The notes beneath the pieces are model-generated. The model made no database searches. It saw nothing but the letters and a program-made list of their open reading frames with translations, and was not told the origin of the DNA. Positions 61,601 through 64,000 of a DNA stretch of 64,000 bases are shown here, one piece after another. The DNA comes from Rhea pennata (Eukaryota; Chordata; Aves; Rheiformes; Rheidae), in assembly GCF_028389875.1 (NCBI RefSeq), contig NC_084668.1, forward strand, positions 16,325,993 to 16,389,992. The letters are read 5' to 3'. Positions within the stretch are counted from its first letter, which is position 1, and every line of letters begins with the position of its first letter. The translations under genes and the position numbers were made by a program.

Positions 61601-64000
61601 TCTGGCCCATGCCATGCTCCTAAACACTCCAAAAAATATGCATCATGTGTCAAAATGGGCAGAGGAACTTGCAAATCCAGGAGAGCATGTGGGCATCGGA
61701 TGTTCTAAAGTACAGCATCCGGATAGAACAGTTAGACTTGCTCCAGGGCCTGCTAGCTGCATGTGTTTGGCTTTCCAGTGGGCTGCCACAGGAGAGCAGG
61801 CAGCAACAGTGGCAGGGGATATGTAGGCCATGTTGCTTGGTAAAATCCAGCCAGAGCTGGAGCATCATCCAAATCAGTTTCACTTGATGGGAAGGAGGTT
61901 GAGTTCATGTGGTCCTTGCCTATGTGATACTTGGTGCAGAATAAACAGACGACTAGTTTCCTACAGCATTTGCCCTCCAAAACCTGTGACTGAGAAATTC
62001 AGAGCTTTCTAATAAGAATGAAATTGGGCACAAATTCCAGCAGACCCAGAGAAGAAAGGCCAGGGATTATTGCTTTACTTACAGGCATGCTTTTATGTCT
62101 GGGTGGAGCCTGTTATCTATATGCAAGGTGAGAAATGAGCAAAAGGGAGGCCCTTTCCAGTTACACACTATTACAACAACAATAATTTGTTATGGCACAG
62201 AGTGCCAGAGTACTGCCATCCCCTGTCCCTTTCCCAGCTTTGGAGGATAGAGGGAACCACAGAGGAATGAGGGAGACCCTGGTGGCATGCTTGATGCTGG
62301 GCTACCCGAGCCCTTAGCCCCTTAGTCCTCCTGGAAAGTCGGGGCATTGTACATTAACAACTGCCTGGAGGATTTCGCATGCTAGTGCTGGTGTAGCATC
62401 TGCTTCCTGGAAATGGCTTTGTGCTCACACTACACAGGCGCCTGCGCATGCAGCTGTAACTCTACACACACTGCATTTATTCCAGACCAAGTAGCTTTTC
62501 ACTCCAATTGCTCCTTGCCAATTCTCTTAGCATTTTTATCAGAAACGCTGTGAAGCCTAAGCCAGAAACATGAAGCCCTCAGAGCTCAAGGTTTACATGG
62601 TCCTCTGGAAATCTGTCTCTCAGAGCTACGCTTTGTGACTCAGTTACTTCTGCTGGTCAGTTTTTAGGTTTGTTGCAGAGGCCAATAGATTAGGCCACTT
62701 TCAAAGAGAGAAGCCTAAAAGAGCAACCATTTGTGCAAACATTTGAAACATGCATGTGGGAGGGTGGCTTCTCTGTGAATAGCTCTAGCAAATCTTGGCC
62801 AGTGAAGAGCAGGTGGAAGTCCCTGACCTGTTGCCCTCAGCCGTATAAAGGGGTAGGACATTTAGAGGTCATAGAGTATAGGCAGTGCTGGTTACATTCA
62901 CACTCACAAATCTGTACCTGTGAGCCTTCGACACTGTTCAGCATCACAATCCTGATCTGAGACACATGAAGCATTAGGGCACTCATGGACCAGCTTTCCA
63001 GAAATAAACAAATGTTGCTTTGTCCAAATCTTTCCTCCTGTTTTTAAATCTGGTCTGAGTTACTGAAGCCAAGAAATTAAAACACCACAGTCTGGGGTTT
63101 GGGATGAAACTGCTGATCTGTTTAGACCACAGCACGTGGAAAATTGAATCAGAAGTTTTAGAGCAGGGAGTCTTTTTTTTTTTCCTCCTCACAAAACTTC
63201 CCCATGAAAGCTCACTAATTTTGCCACTTCAGTTATGTATGGATTCCTAAAGAGCTGTGCCCGTTTCCTTATCATGTTTAGTGACCTTAGGATTGAAAAA
63301 AGACAGAGGCAGTAGTTTGGAGGAGAGATCAAAGCTTTACATTACCCTCTTCTCTCCACTAAAATGGGGTTGCAGCTCCTTTGTAAGGTCTTTGCCTCCT
63401 GTCAGAGAGCATCAAGATCATCAGAGAACCAAAGCCTCTCAGACAGGTGCTGGACAGAACAACATCCTTATAGACAGTCTAAACCATAGCATGCTGCTGT
63501 AATATCTCTCCAGTCCAGATGATGCTAATTAAGCAGAAGTACCTGAATCTAATGGGCTTCCTTACCTCTGAGGCACTAATGGTACTCAGCAAAGGCTTGC
63601 AGCAATTAGCCCAGCTTCAGGTGTTGTCCCAGCAATAAATCAATAGCTGTTAAGGATAAATTATCCAGTTTTTAACACTCACACAGTTCTCCCCATCCCA
63701 AATCTTGACTTTCAATTGCTAATTTGCATGGGGTTTAATAAACCTCAGTGCTTTTGAACTCAGAAAAGAAGGTCTTCCGATGCTTTACCTGTTGTGTCTG
63801 TCTCAGTGATCTGCAAATGATCACTGAGAATCAGGCTTAAAGAGACCAGAGCATCAGCTCCAGCTTCCTCACTGCCAAGCCAGGATGTATTTGCTTGTGG
63901 GTGAGCAGTAAAGCAAAGAGGTTTGCAGGATCAGAGGAGAAGCTAGAAGAGTCCTCCATCCCTCGTGCCAACACAGAAGAGTCCCAGGAGGAGGAGGTTG
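55613..64000. other. MARCHF4 upstream intron (3' part)
   Basis: The RING-CH exon (a CxxC / CxHC cysteine pattern before WQAIS) was looked for on the minus strand and not seen, so it should lie beyond 64000. A possible MIR remnant is at about 59140-59210 (TTTTACTGGCACTTTTGAAA, CCCAAAGCTCTTTAC). The block at about 63500-63740 has GCTAATTAAG, AATTAGC and CAATTGCTAATTTGCAT words suggestive of a homeodomain/POU-type element. Confidence 0.55.

Noticed and set aside
55613-64000. MARCHF4 RING-CH exon
   Set aside because: No minus-strand frame with the C4HC3 cysteine/histidine pattern and a donor was found.

Overview
The window is nuclear DNA of an amniote, most likely a bird. The evidence is CR1 LINE copies with the bird-type 3' end (GATGATCTCCAGAGG, CCTTCCAACCT, then a short ATTCTGTG repeat), old MIR-type SINE debris, moderate GC with little CpG, sparse exons and long introns. 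There are no bacterial, phage or CRISPR features, and nearly all open frames are chance.

One protein-coding gene is recognisable, on the minus strand: MARCHF4, a membrane-associated RING-CH E3 ubiquitin ligase. Two of its exons lie here. One (55612 to 55420) encodes the first transmembrane segment, the luminal loop and most of the second. The last coding exon (31690 to 31329) encodes the rest of TM2, the cytoplasmic tail and a C-terminal PDZ ligand. Both have good splice sites and compatible phase (phase 1). The RING-CH and N-terminal exons were not found and should lie beyond position 64000. Below 31329 comes the 3' UTR, with candidate poly(A) signals near 31.09, 29.89 and 28.19 kb. Positions 1 to about 28170 then look intergenic. 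From the human gene order one would expect XRCC5 to the left and SMARCAL1 to the right, but no exon of either was recognised.

The 23.7 kb intron (31691-55419) carries most of the mobile-element material: an old 1.5 kb CR1/L3-like LINE in gene-sense orientation (38.5-40.1 kb), a 5'-truncated CR1 with a broken reverse transcriptase frame (43.85-45.5 kb), a short gene-sense CR1 tail (51.1 kb), and MIR fragments.

The most notable object is at 40251-40687. The first ~67 nt of mature 18S rRNA, starting exactly at nucleotide 1, are joined in the same orientation to a CR1 3' end. This is the structure expected when the CR1 reverse transcriptase switches template from CR1 RNA onto 18S rRNA: an rRNA-headed, LINE-tailed proto-SINE.

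Secondary observations are a G-quadruplex motif and complementary U-rich/A-rich tracts in the predicted MARCHF4 3' UTR, several hairpins, local duplications and intronic blocks that look like conserved non-coding DNA.
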